Assembly (NCBI GenBank): GCA_020746835.1
Contig: JAGPNK010000001.1
Span: 2,480,001 to 2,544,000, forward strand
Length of the DNA stretch: 64,000 nt
Direction: 5' to 3'
From: Stachybotrys elegans
Taxonomy: Eukaryota > Ascomycota > Sordariomycetes > Hypocreales > Stachybotryaceae
This document shows positions 23,868-35,936 of the stretch, piece after piece. Position 1 is the stretch's first letter; each line of letters starts with the position of its first letter. The notes below the pieces were generated by a model, which saw only the letters and a list, made by a program, of their open reading frames with translations, was not told the origin of the DNA and searched no databases. Position numbers and translations under genes: made by a program.

Positions 23868-25283
23868 ATGCGTCGAGTCGTTGTGACGGGCTTAGGGGCC
23901 ATCACGCCCCTGGGAGTCGGCGTCCGCCGGACCTGGTCGCGTCTCTTGGCCGGAGAATCAGGCATCGTCAGCGTTGCTGATCGAGAGCCAGCGCCGCGAT
24001 GGCGCGAGCTGACGAGCACTGTGGCCGGCGTCGTGCCCTGCGGCGAGGGCGAGGGTCAGTGGAGAGCCTCCGACTGGCTGGGCCAATCCGACCAGCGTCG
24101 CATGTCTCTGTTCACGCAGTATGCTGTCGCTGCTACCGAAATGGCACTCGAAGATGCTGGATGGAATCCGTCCCGGCCGGAGGATCTGCAGGAGACTGGT
24201 GTCTGCATAGGTAGCGGTATCGGAAACCTCGAGGAAGTCTACGAGACCAGCCTAGCTCACAATAGAGATGTAAGCCACACCACGCCCTGGTCTGGATAAG
24301 AACTGCGCTCATACAAGGACTCATTGTAGGGCTACAAGAAGGTGTCGCCCATGTTTGTCCCAAAGATACTCATCAACATGGCAGCCGGCCATGTAGCCAT
24401 GAAGTACGGCTTCCGGGGACCGAACCATGCGGCCACTACGGCCTGCACGACAGGAGCCCACTCCATTGGAGATGCTTGCCGCTTCATTGCATTCGGTGAT
24501 GCAGATGTCATGGTCGCCGGCGGCTCCGAGTCTTGCATCCATCCCCTTACATTTGCTGGCTTCGGCAGGGCCAGGTCGCTATCCACGGCGTACAACCACG
24601 CTCCGCTAGAGAGCTGCCGACCCTTCGATGCCGACCGCAATGGATTCGTCGTCGCCGAGGGTGCTGCCGTCTGCATACTTGAGGAGCTGGAACACGCCAA
24701 GGCTAGAGGAGCGCGCATCTATGCTGAAGTCAGAGGCTATGGCTGCAGCGGCGACGCACACCACATGACGGCGCCTCGCGAAGACGGACAGGGCGCGTAC
24801 GACTCGATGAGAAAGGCGCTGCGGAACGCAGGCATCAAGCCCTCTCAGGTCGATTACATCAACGCCCACGCCACTGGCACCAAAGTGGGCGATGCTGCAG
24901 AAGCTTCGGCTATCCGCCGGCTCATGCTGGGAAGCGAGGGAGTATCCAGCCCGTCGCAAGTCACCGTGAGCGGGACCAAGGGGGCGATAGGACATCTTCT
25001 CGGCGCTGCGGGGGCCATCGAGGCCCTCTTTTCCATTTTGGCCATCCACGAGGTATGTGCTACATCTATTTGACGGTGGTGGTTGAACTCGAACGCCGGT
25101 GTTTCTGACAGCTTGTAACAGGGCGTTGTACCAGCGACTCTGAACCTTGAGCGACCCGAGGCTGGAGCTGACATGAACTTGGTGCCGCTGACGGCCCAGG
25201 AGAAGAAGGTGGATGTGGCACTGACGAACAGCTTTGGATTCGGGGGCACAAACAGCACATTGGTCTTCTCAAAACTCGAATGA
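23868..25283 (+). CDS. CEM1: Mitochondrial 3-oxoacyl-[acyl-carrier-protein] synthase (KAS II type)
   Basis: Three exons, 23868-24269, 24330-25052 and 25122-25283, with GTAAGC...TAG and GTATGT...CAG introns, both phase 0; 428 aa. The start [15 protein letters not shown] is the usual N-terminus of KAS enzymes, so the Met at 23868 is preferred. The catalytic triad is visible: nucleophile Cys in [10 protein letters not shown] (about residue 173), His in NAHATGT and His in [11 protein letters not shown]. The C-terminal NSFGFGGTN is also conserved. A stand-alone KAS II in a fungus is the condensing enzyme of mitochondrial type II fatty-acid synthesis, which makes the octanoyl-ACP used for lipoate. 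No clear presequence precedes the core, so either a short cryptic signal or an unseen upstream exon supplies targeting. Confidence 0.92.
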
Positions 25284-25786
25284 ATAGGCACCTCCTTGGC
25301 TGAAGGAGGCTACATCACATGTTGCAGGACGAGCCCATTCGATGTTGTATAAATAGTTGTATAATCTGTACGCTACCACCAATGGAAGCATTCCGCAAAC
25401 TATACTCCAAGAGAATGGCTGGTCCGATCAAATACGATTTATCTCTTTCTTGAGACGATCCATTTGGTTGTTTGTATCTAATCCTGTCACACCTAGAGGT
25501 CGAATCCTTATGGACTTACCTATGCTAAGACAGTACGAATTGTGCATGGGTGGACGGGCGCACTGTAACCCTTAGCTCCCCTGCCGAAATTCTACCGCCT
25601 CGCGCATCATGAAATAATTTCTACAACTAGTTTGGCGAGAAAATGGTAGTGTCATGAGCCTAAGTCATGACGTGAAAGATCAAATAGCCACTTCCCAGCA
25701 CCCTCTCCCGCGCTCATCCGACGCTTCCCACCGACCGACAGTCCGAGCATTCGCCGTCCACACATCAACACGCGCACACACACACC
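25284..25786. other. Intergenic region upstream of CBP3
   Basis: About 500 bases with no supported gene: the 3' flank of the KAS gene and the presumed promoter of CBP3. A CA-rich leader precedes the ATG at 25787. Confidence 0.45.
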
Positions 25787-26744
25787 ATGGCCTGCGAGAG
25801 CTGCAGAACGCAAGCCCGCAGCCTGGCTCGACTCGCCGCCCGCGCCCGCGCCAGCGCCCCCAAGGCCGCCGCCTCCTCTGCCGTTCCCTTCCGGCTGCCC
25901 GTCCACGCCTCGAGGGCGCAGCCGACGCGGTCCTTCAGCAGCACGAGCTCCAGGAACCTGCTCAAGGGCTTCGGGACGTCCATTGCCAGCTCGTACCGCC
26001 TCCTGGGAGCTTCCGAGCAGCTGTACAAGGTCTGTGCCAAGCCGGCCAACTACAAGATCACGGCCGACGCCCGCAAGAACGACACGGTGGAGAGGCGGGA
26101 GGATGGAGAGGAGGTTGGCGAGCCGCTCGACGCATCCAACGTGTGGCACAAGAGTAGGCAGACACCATGATCGCTGGACAGAGGACGACAGGAGACGCTG
26201 ACCCGTTGCAGCCTTCAAACTGATGCCCACCTTCAGCACCTGGTCGCACGTCACCATGCTGCACCTATACCTTCTCAACGCGCGCATACGCTGCCTCGAG
26301 CGGGACGAGTACCGCAACTGGCAGCAGCAGCTGGTGGACCACTTCTTCTTCGAGTGCGAGAAGAAGATGCACATCGACCACAACATCAACTCGAGCGCCG
26401 TCCGCCAGCGCTACCTCAAGGAGATCTTTGTCCAGTGGCGCGGCCTGCTGCTGGCCTACGACGAGGGCCTCGTCAAGGGCGACGCCATCCTCGCCAGCGC
26501 CGTGTGGAGAAACCTCTTCAAGGGCAGCCCCGACGCGGACCCGAGGGCCCTACTGGCCGTCGTCGGGTGGATGAGGTCGACGCTGGCCGCGCTCGAGGCC
26601 ACCTCGGACGCCAACCTGCCCATCGCCGCCGAGGAGATTCTCCAGAAGCCCGTCGACGTCTTCTGGTCGAGAATCGAGGCTACGTTTGCCGAGGGCGGCG
26701 ACAAGCCGCAGGCGGGTCGGAGCAAGGCTGCGGCTACGAGCTGA
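25787..26744 (+). CDS. CBP3: Ubiquinol-cytochrome c chaperone Cbp3
   Basis: Two exons, 25787-26153 and 26212-26744, with a 58-base intron (GTAGGC...CAG, phase 1); 299 aa. The first 50 residues are rich in Arg, Ala and Ser with RSFSSTSSR, a clear mitochondrial presequence. The conserved chaperone domain begins in exon 1 (LYKVCAKPANYKIT) and continues with TFKLMPTFSTWSHVTMLHL, then LVDHFFFECEKKM and the YLKEIFVQWRG helix. In yeast, Cbp3 with Cbp6 binds the mitoribosome exit and newly made cytochrome b, supporting its translation and assembly into complex III. The tail is Ala/Lys-rich. It is convergent with the GST-kappa-like gene, 209 bases apart. Confidence 0.93.
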
Positions 26745-26953
26745 GAGGGGGCCGGTGCGGCGGATGCAAACTTGGGGAGAGTGTACGATGATGGCACGAG
26801 GAGCTGTGCCATGTAGGAATTGCACCTGCAGGTAATGGTGTAACATATGTCCATGTATCAATATGTATTCTGGAATAAAGGGTTTCAACGGGCATCATCC
26901 CCGGCTGCATCATACTATACACCACCTAGAATTCACCCTTTGGATGTGTACAC

Positions 26954-27891
26954 TTATAGCTTGGCAGTCTTGACCAATGCAACGTCTTGGAATGGCAAGC
27001 CGAGGTGCTGGTAAATATGGTTGAACCTGCACACATAACAGGGTTAGCACTACTTCACAGCCATGACATGTCGGGAATCTCACCGGTCGCTTCCAAAGAA
27101 CGGCTCACCCTTGCCCTCCTCGTTGACTACCCAGAACCACGGCGCACCAAAGGCGCCCAGCTCAACCGCCCTGGCCGTGTTCTGCTTGAGCGTGTCCTTC
27201 ATCTCAGCCCTCCCGTCCATGATTCGCCGCACGTCCTCCTCGCCAAACAGCCTCGGCCCACCCTCGGGCGTCTCCGTGGCGGCTGCCAGCACGGCGGCGA
27301 GCTCCTCGTCGACGGTGAGGTTGGCATGAGGCGGCGACCAGAACTTGTCAAAGAGGAAGTGCATCGCGGCGATGAAGGTAGCCTCGGGATAGTTCTTCTT
27401 GATGAAGAGCATGGCTCGCAGGGGGGAGATGGTGTTGGACATGGAGAGGAAGTCCTTGGGGAAGGCGATGCGAGGCTTCGAGACCCGACGGGCGGCACGC
27501 TGTGAGTCGGCCTCCAGGTACTTGGCCTTGGCTGGAAGCATCCATGGCGGCTTGTTGCCTGTCACACGCCAGATTAGGGCCTTCATTTGCGGTGGTTGGG
27601 AGCAAGTGTGTCCATACCGCTCAGATGGTTGATGCCGCCTATGAGAGTTGGGATGAGGCTGATGAGATCTCCTCAGTACTTGATGACTCTGCATGCCTCG
27701 ATTCAAAAACTCACTCTACTTGTATGCCATAGCCTTCCAACGCCGTGAGGTTTGGCAGCAGGTCCGCAAGGGCAATGTAGCTGAAGAAGGACGCTGCAGA
27801 ATTGCCCGTGTCAGCCAAAGCAAGCTTCCTATTGGTAGTGCTCACCAATATCCAGGTAGCATTCGATATGTCCACCCATGGCGATTGACAT
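26954..27891 (-). CDS. GST kappa / 2-hydroxychromene-2-carboxylate isomerase-like protein (DsbA fold)
   Basis: Five exons on the minus strand: 27846-27891, 27715-27793, 27618-27658 (41 bases), 27084-27558 and 26954-27026. Introns are 52-59 bases with GTGAGC, GTGAGT, GTATGG and GTGAGA donors. This gives 237 aa from the first Met, or 233 aa from the Met at 27879 (GGHIECYLDI), which matches family N-termini better. Visible family features are DIASFFSYIALADLL (active Ser region of the thioredoxin-like fold), GGINHLSGNKPPWMLPAKA, AFGAPWFWV (cis-Pro loop) and FFGSDRFNHIYQHLGLP. Kappa GSTs act in mitochondria and peroxisomes; bacterial relatives are isomerases using glutathione. The physiological substrate is unknown. 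Confidence 0.88.
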
Positions 27892-28204
27892 AAAAGATAA
27901 TGATAAAACAATTTAAACTACGATATTGAGGTATTCGTGCCTGAAGGGGTTAGAGTGAAGGCAGATGATGTTGCGATCAAAGGGCGTGAAGCTTGAGCGA
28001 ATGAAGCCGGATTGGGGAAAGATGGATGCCTCGGCTCATGCAGCCGAGGCACGAGGATCCTGACGCGGGAGAATTATTATTCACTCCGAAGTTCATCATC
28101 CATATATCCATTAAAGAAAGGGACAAAAATAAAGATCCAGAAGGAAGATTGAATATAAACAGTTTCCAATTCACGATAAAAGAAAGCCTGAACAGCAAAA
28201 GGAA

Positions 28205-28276
28205 AGGTCTCGGAGGGAGTCGAACCCTCGCTGGCGGAATCAGAATCCGCAGTCATGACCGTTAGACCACGAAACC
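28205..28276 (-). tRNA. tRNA-Gln (anticodon CUG)
   Basis: Read on the minus strand the sequence folds as a cloverleaf. The acceptor arms GGTTTCG and CGAGACC pair with one G-T. There is a D-arm with GTC/GAC, an anticodon stem GCGGA/TCCGC around loop TTCTGAT (anticodon CTG, reading CAG codons) and a T-arm GAGGG-TTCGACT-CCCTC. No intron. The discriminator base would be the T at 28205. It lies between the divergent GST-kappa-like and SDR genes, about 140 bases before the SDR start. Confidence 0.93.
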
Positions 28277-28418
28277 ATGTTCTCTTGGATGGAAACAAGA
28301 GGTGCTAAATGAAGTATATATTCTCCACCCCCCTTGCCTCGGCATCAGAGCTGGACCTCCATCAACCTGCCTCCTCCAACAACAACCTTCCGTCTCCTCC
28401 CCTCGAGTAGCAGACACA

Positions 28419-29563
28419 ATGGCCATTTCCAAACCCGTGGCGCTCGTCGTCGGTGCCTCGCGAGGCATCGGCCGCCAGATCGCTGTTGACCTCGCAGCCA
28501 ACGGCTACGCCGGTTCGTTTTATTGCCAAACCACCATATAGCTCCAGCGTTCCACCTACAAACAACCCTGCTGATATCGTGAACTTGGGTAAAAGTCGTC
28601 GTGGCTGCCAAATCAGCATCCGATCCGGCGAAGCTCGCAAGCTCTCCCTTCCCGCCGGATCCCAAGTCCTCTGAATCTACCATCACGACCGTGGCCAAGG
28701 AAATCGCCCTCGCTGGCCAGGATGCCGTCGCTATCCGTGTCGATGTGCGCTCGCCCGAGAGCGTTGCGAGCTTGATCGATGAGACTATCAAGGCACTCTC
28801 TCCCCCTCCCCCAGCCCACTCCATTCATCATAGAATTCTACTAACCACCCTTCCAGGCATACGGCCGTCTAGACGTCCTCGTCTACAACTCCGGCGCCAT
28901 ATTCTGGGCCCCCGTCGCTTCCACGCCCTTGAAGCGCTTCCAGCTCATGCAGCGCGTGAACCCCGAGGGCCTCTACGCCACTCTCCAGGCCGCCCTCCCC
29001 CATCTCACTCCCCACGGCCGCATTGTCGTCGTCAGCCCTCCCATATACAGCCGCTTCTTCCGCGGCAAGACGGCCTACGCCATGGGCAAAGTAGGCATGA
29101 GCGTCCTGACCAAAGGCCTCGCCATGGACTTTGAGCGCCAGGGCCACAAGAACATGGCCATTACCAGCATCTGGCCCGCTGTGGTGAGTCGCCTCTGAAC
29201 CGCAGAGTATGCTGAAATGACATGGATCTCAATCTTTCCTTTTTATAGGCCATTGAGTCTGCCGCGACGGAGCAGTTCACTCGCTCCAACCCCTCTGAGA
29301 CCGCAGACCTCCGCAAGCCCACCATCTTCTCCGACGCCGTCTTGGCCATCCTCGGCTCCCCTCCTGAGTGCGTCAACGGCATGCTTGTGCTCGACGAGGA
29401 CTTTCTCCGCGAGCACAAAGGCGTTACAGACTTTTCTAAATACAGCGTCGTCCCGGGCTCGGATCCAAGGCGGATCATGCCGCAGGTGTTGCCAGATCTT
29501 ACCGTTGCAGAGCAGGCAGACGAAGGTGTGCGGCGTGATAGTACTGTAAAGCCTAAGCTGTAA
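28419..29563 (+). CDS. Short-chain dehydrogenase/reductase, HSDL2-like
   Basis: Four exons: 28419-28512, 28596-28792, 28857-29183 and 29249-29563; 310 aa. Intron 2 has a GC donor (AAG|GCACTC) with a strong TACTAAC branch site and a CAG acceptor; the others are GT-AG. The nucleotide-binding motif GASRGIGR is at residues 12-19, the VDVR strand ends the cofactor half, LVYNSGAIF replaces the usual NNAG, and the catalytic Tyr and Lys are in YAMGK. The C-terminal third (FSDAVLAILGSPPECVNGMLVLDEDFLRE) resembles human HSDL2, a peroxisomal and mitochondrial protein of lipid metabolism. The C-terminal SCP2 domain of HSDL2 is missing, as usual in fungal forms. The last three residues, PKL, are not a certain PTS1. 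Confidence 0.9.
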
Positions 29564-29847
29564 CTATATCCAGTCTCAAAATGTACCACGACAAGACATC
29601 TATGGCTGTTTGGCTGATGCACCGCATTGTCTTTACCGCTAATCCTAAAGTATACATGAAATTCCCTACTGGGTACCTAAAATAATAATAAAAAAACATG
29701 TTGTGAGACTATCCATCAACTCCCTGGGGGGGAAACAAAGCAGTCCCTGCTGCCGCCATCTCCGCGATCCATAATACAAGACGCGCCACGTCCGCCAAAC
29801 ACTCCTGAATCAAGTCGCCATTGCTATGTCACGTACACCGGCTCCCC

Positions 29848-32800
29848 TCACTGGCTCGATTGGGCCATGCCCTGTATGCTCTCAATGTCGCCGATGGTGT
29901 CGTTGAACACTCTCGTCACATGGCTCAGCACCGTCATACGGTTCCACTGGCCTCTGCTGCGCCACATTTCATCCATCAGCTCTCGGTTGATCTGCTCCAA
30001 TTGCTCGATGGTGCATCCAGATGTTCCGTCCGTCACTTGCAGGAGGAGGTTGTCCACAGCCCCTTCAAGTGATAATGGTTGCGAGTTGGACGAGCCCGAG
30101 TTTCGGGTCGACTGCTCTCCAGGCTGCGAGTTGTTGAGGAGATTTCCTATGTCTAGCCCATGTGCCTTCGAAGCACCCGACCCTCCCGACCCGCTCGAGA
30201 GCTGGTGCAGCTGCGATGGGGAAGAAGATGTGCTGCCGCTCAGGTCGCTGACGTTCATGTTGCCACGCGCCAGAGCCTGCGCTTGCGAGTGTACCCATGG
30301 TTCTTCGCTCGACGTCATCTGGCTGGGTGTGAGGAGCGTGTCGGGGATGTCCAAGACGCTGTCCTGGTCGCGATTGGCGCTCTCGTCGTGGTTACCATTG
30401 GTCAGCTGCGTGCTCCAGTTCGACGACCGGTGCGTAGACGGGTCCGATGTCTTGGTGGTAGAAGCTTCATTGATGACGGCCGATGGGGACACACCGGGAG
30501 GAAGTCCAGTGACGGCTGAGCGCTGCGAGATCTGTGTCATTCCGCCCGTCCTGGACAACGCATCCTGGGACTTGGGTGGTGGTCCCATACCCGGAGCCTG
30601 AGACGCTGACTGGGTCTCGTCGTCCACGCCGCTCATTTGGACATCACCCTGGTGGGACTCTGAGGCGCCGTTGCTGAGGGAATGCCAATGGTCTCCAGAA
30701 CCAACGTGACCGTTAGACACCGGACTCTTCACCTGGAAGCGAGCCGTTGTGCGAGCCCCAGGCACCACCTCCCCGAGCGTAACCGGGCCCTGAGAGTCGC
30801 TGTCGTTGCCGCCAATGTCCGACTGCACTCTGTCCAGAACCGTCTGCATGGCCTTCTTCTTGCGCTCCTTCTCGGCAGCCTCCTTTGCTCGTTGGACTTG
30901 ACGACGATACAGCGCTTCCCAGTCAATGTGAGAGGTGCTGTTTTCGATACTAGCAACGTCGACCTCCACATTGCTGAGAAGCTCATTTGCCTTGAGTGTG
31001 CGCTCCTTGTCTCCGATATTCTTGGCATCCCTTGCAAGTGCCTTGATATCGAACAGGAAATCCTTGGGGCGAGCATAGAAGCCGTTCGACAGGCGCTCCT
31101 CGATCGTCGTCGTCTCGAGATTGTAGTAGCACTTTCCGCTCTGCGTATCCCTAAGGACATCGTTGCCATGTTTATCCCTGACAATCTCATACGGCCGGAA
31201 GACACCCTCTGTCACGTCCGGTCGAACGTAGTTGGGATCAGACTCGGCAAAGAGGTAGTCGATCTGCGCTTGCGGGATGACGGGCTGCCGGAACTTCTTG
31301 TACCGCCGGTTGATCTGATCCATGATGGGCTGCAGCTGAATCTTGAGCCCGTTGAGAAGCTGATGATCCTTCTTCTTCAAGGCCTTGGTTTCCTCCTTGG
31401 TCGGTGGCTTCGGCTCAATCTTGGGCGCGACAGGGAGAACTTCTAGAACTCGCTTCTTTCGGTTCTCAAGGTCTGGGAACTCGGCCGGCTTCTTCTTTAT
31501 ATGCTCCAAGGTGGCGCCAAAGAATTCCATACGGTTTGCCTAAAACATGTCAGCACTCGATCCACGCTCATGTGCTTTTGTTTTTTACTTACCCTTTCAG
31601 GCCGGGGTATCTCCATACGGTTCTTGCGCGAGAACCCAAAAAGATCTCGAAGAAGATCGCTCGACAGGTCTTTTTGATCGCACTCCGCGGTGGCCAGCAG
31701 TAACACCGGATCCGTAGGTGGTATTGATCTTAACATGGTTTGGAATGTGATCAGCGCCATGGTACCTTGCAGCGTCGCGTACCAGGCATCTACATTCGGG
31801 ATGTAGATGACACTTGGCTTGTGTCGCCTGACCTCGGTGAAGAAGCCAACAATAACTTGTTCCATCGACTAACGCATGTCAGCAGCTGGGGTGTGGTATC
31901 ACGGCCAGGGGCAAACTTACTCGACCATCTGCCAATAAGCTGGGCAGATCGAAGTTCTGGACATGCACTCCTTCCAAATAATGCAAGATGGCTGAAGAAA
32001 TGTAGCTCTGGCCCATTCCTCGAGCACCATAGATGATGAATCGGGGGCGGAATACTCGTGACCTTTCAAACTCTTGGTGCAGTGCTTCTCGCCCAAACCC
32101 GTGGTCAGAGTCATTGGGCTGCTCGAACATGGCCTCTTCCAATGCAGTGATTTTCTTCCTGCGCGGCAGCAGTTCATCCAATGCCTTCTTTGCGTCGGCC
32201 AGCTGATCCCGAAGCAACGGTTCGATGGACTTGGGAAGCGGCTGGGCGCCAGACGTGGCGGATCGTTCCGACGACGGGATGAGCTTCTTGATGGAGATCA
32301 TAAAGTCGGAGGCATGGACAGAGATTTTAGTTGGGTCGACGATCAGCTTCTCGGTGGAAGAGTAAATCTGAGGGTACGTCCGCTGGATAGCATTCAGCGC
32401 AGCTTCGGTGCACAAGGCCCTGAGGTCGGCACCTCCGTACCCCTTGGTCTTTTCTGCGAGAGAGGACATGAATACTTCGGAAAGCCCCCAGTCCTGTGTG
32501 TGGATGTTGAGAATAGATCGTCGAGCGTCCATGTCCGGCAGAGGAAAGTAAAACTCCCTGTCGAAACGGCCAGGTCGGCGAAGAGCAGGATCAATGTTAT
32601 CGGGTCGATTGGTAGCACCAATCACGATGACCTGGCCACGACCATCCATGCCATCCATCAGCGCCAGCAGGGTCGATACGATGGATGCGTGGATCTGCTC
32701 CTGCTTGCTTGATCGTACGGGGGCGAGGCCGTCGATCTCATCAAAGAAGATGATACTCGGCTGTGTTCTCCGGGCCTCCTCGAAAAGCAACCGGAGCTGC

Positions 32801-34785
32801 TTCTCGGCTTCGCCGACCCACTTGCTCAGCGCATCGGCACCCTTGCGCATGTAGAATGAGATCTTGCGCCCGCCAGACCCAACCGAGTTGGCGAGGGCAC
32901 GGGCAAGCAGCGTCTTACCCGTACCAGGCGGGCCGTGGAAGAGGACACCGCGCGGGGGGGTAACGTGGAACCTGGTAAAGAGCTCGGGATAGAGCAGGGG
33001 AAGTTGGACCATCTCCTTGAGCTGGTCGATGTGGCCCTGGAGACCGCCAACCTTGCTGAAGTCCACGTTGAGATCGACGCCAAGAGGGTCCGCGTCTGCC
33101 AAAGCTTTTCGGTCCTTGATCTTTCCAACATTCGGGGTCGCGTCTGCGTTGAGGCCAAGGCCACCAGGCAGGAGTCCGCCTGGCGCAGCCGAGGTAGGAG
33201 TCATGCCGACATTGCCACCAACATTGGAGCGATGCATCATCTCGTCGTCGCTGCTGTCCGAGTCGGCCCCTCCGGCCGCCCCGGTGCCCCAGGGTCCGTT
33301 GAGAAGTGAGCCGGCTCCACCACCGCCGCCAAATGGACCAAAGGTGGTGTTGAGATTGCGCTCCCAGCCAGGTCCACCGCCGCCTCGTCCTCGGCGGGCT
33401 CTTGCCGTGGTAGGCGCCGGGTCCTCGCCTTCCTCTTCCTCTATGTTAGCAGATGTGAGAGGGGGCATGTAATAGTTGACGGTGGCCCTCTTGCGGCGAG
33501 TGTTGGTGCTCTCTTGGTACGCGATGGGAGAGTCTCGTGCTCGTCGGCGAGGTCTGGAAGACTGTCTGAGCTGGCGAGCCTCTTCGCTCAACTCGTCAAG
33601 GTCGAAGTCGGGCTCCTCGTCACCCGAGTCATCCCCACGGCGGGAGCTCCGACCAGAACGGCCCCTTTGCTTGGAAGATCGACCTCGGGGCGAAGGGCTG
33701 TTGGCATCGTGGCCACCCCCTCCATCCTCCTCCGAATTTCCCCCGTCAGACTCATCCGCCGGCTCAAAATCGCTGCTTGGTTCTTGTGTCGATTTTTTGG
33801 TGCCGGCCCGGCGTGTCAGCCGCCGAGATCGAGTGTTGGCGGCGCCAGAGTCAGATGGCTCCTCCTCTTGAGCGGCAGCTTCAACGGCAGAAGCCTCGGC
33901 GCGTGCTCCCCTGGTTCTGCGGTTGATGGGCACGTCATCGTCATCGTCGTCAGCGTCAGCGTCAGCGTCTTGTTCCCCGGCGGCGAGAGCATCATCATCC
34001 TTAGGAATGTCGCCCTCAACGGTGTCGGTCGTTTCCGGGATATCTTGCATATCGGTATCCCGGGCCTCCTTCTTCTTCAGCTCTTCGACGTCCTGAGACA
34101 GTTCGTCTACATCGTCGGCGTTGTCAGGGCCTTGGGCACTGCTCTCCTGGGTTGCTTCTTCGATGGGTTCTGGAGCTTTCTTAAGCCCTTTGGTGGCGCG
34201 CGAAGATCTCGTGTTCTTGGCAAAAGTCTCCGGGCTCTTGCTTCGCGAGACTCGCGACCGGACGGCATGGCGGCCCGAAGAGGAGAGCTCAACAAATTCT
34301 TCTGCGTCTTCGGTGGTTGCGCGCGTTGACCTGCGGGTGGTTTGGGCGAGGATGGGCTTGGGGACTTTGAGCTTAACAAGCCGCCTGCTTTGTGGTTTCG
34401 GTGGCTCCACGGCAACCCCATCAGAGTCGCCAGAGGCGTCTTCATCTTCCCCTTCGCTGCTCTCCTTGTAGTTGTGCGGTGCCACGGTAACCTTTCTGGC
34501 TCTTCGCCCTGCAGCATTCACAGGTGCGTCTTCGTCTTCTTCTTCCTCGGAATCGCCTTCGACAAACGAGTCCTCTTGGGAGTCAGACAACTCGTCTTCA
34601 TCATCGTCAATATCCGAGCCACGGTATCCCTTGCCCCTCTTCCGGCCAGGACGGGCGCCCCTCGAGGGACGAGATTTCTTGGAGCTTTTGGCAGGTCTGA
34701 TCTCGGTAGGGTCGAAATTCTCGTCCTCGGAGTCGGATTTGTTAGGGTCAAAGTCCTCGAGGACTCTCTTGCGTTTGGGGGCCAT
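29848..34785 (-). CDS. YTA7: Chromatin-associated AAA ATPase with bromodomain, Yta7/Abo1/ATAD2-like
   Basis: Three exons on the minus strand, 31921-34785, 31593-31868 and 29848-31539; introns of 52 and 53 bases, both phase 0; 1610 aa. The N-terminal 480 residues are acidic, Ser/Lys-rich and disordered, as in family members that contact histones. The first AAA domain has Walker A GPPGTGKT near residue 620, Walker B IIFFDEIDGL near 678 and NRPDNIDPALRRPGRFD. The second AAA domain is degenerate: its Walker A-like GARGMGQSY near 920 has Gln where Lys is needed. A bromodomain-like helical segment lies at about 1100-1190 (QLLNGLKIQLQPIMDQ). The long C-terminus is Ser/Gln-rich. The family loads or evicts histones H3-H4 at chromatin in an ATP-dependent way. 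It is divergent from DHFR. Confidence 0.94.
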
Positions 34786-35936
34786 CTTGCCACGAGTTGA
34801 GAGATGAGGTCGCAGGCGAAAAAGTGTGTGGGCTTGGATTGTCTGCGAAAGACGCGGGTTCGGAGAGCCGGTGTGTATCCCGACTCGCCCAGCGTCGTGC
34901 CGGCGTGTCGACTGTCTAGTAGAGTCCCAGGCTATGGATTGGGTTGGTTGCTGGTTATTGCCGTTGTTGTTGCAGCATCAAATCGAAGACTGCGCGGCGT
35001 GCATCGATGGGTCGCGTTGGTGAATTGTAGCTATTGGAGGAAAGGATGCCACGGCGCGGCAGCCATGCGAGATTGGGCGAATGAATGAATGAATGAATGG
35101 GCAGGTCGCCCCTCGCAGACACCGTCGCGGAAATGCGATGATGGCTGTGGTGGGAGGGACGGTTTGCGCTTGGATTGTGAAGTGGATGGATGGATTTCCG
35201 CGCGTCGACCTTCGCGGTTCACGAAGTGCAGGCTCAGGCAGGTGTACCTGACAAGCAAGGACAAGTTCGAAATGGAGTGGTCCTCACGTGAAAGGCTAAG
35301 GCGCCAGCGGGTGGGTGGTCCGAGCGCTGATTCTTTTCGGGGGGATAATAGCCCCTGGCCTACTGAAAAGGCGCCCGATTGAGCCAATCACAATAGTCGC
35401 TGCCACATGGACGATTTCCAGCAAGGAAACCAACCCGCATTTTGTTCATCCCAACGGCAAGAGAATGAGCCTTCAACCAGGCGCAACAACCGTCTTTTGC
35501 AAGACTCCAATGGCGCTCCAGTGCAAGAAAAGGAAGTAGATTGCTCTGAAAACATGATATTGCCAGCAGGCGCCCCCTTTCAGGGGCCACGGCGGCCGCG
35601 CAATGGCTTTGCCAAATTTCGCATTCCACCAACTTGCGTCATACCCTTGAAGCTAAATACGCATCCCGCATATCTCCAGATCTCGAGGCTCGGCACGCGA
35701 TTTCAATGCGGCTTAAAATCCCCAAGCTCTTTGTAGGGCTGATCAACTTGGTCCCACTGTTCTTAATTCTGCTTACCTCATCGCATAGAACCACCCTGCC
35801 TACCCTATACTGCTATGGGATTTCCACTTTCCATTTTCCATTTTCCATCTCAATCCTATTGGTCTGATGACTCTTGAACCGTGACAGATACCTTTTCTAA
35901 TTTCCCATCTGCCATAATTGGCAAAGGTACCTAGCC
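34786..35936. other. Divergent promoter region YTA7 / DHFR
   Basis: 1.15 kb with no supported coding sequence. It holds a GAAT pentamer repeat (35079-35099), a palindromic CACGTG near 35285 and a CCAAT motif at 35384-35388. Both motifs are short and their use is unproven. Confidence 0.4.
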
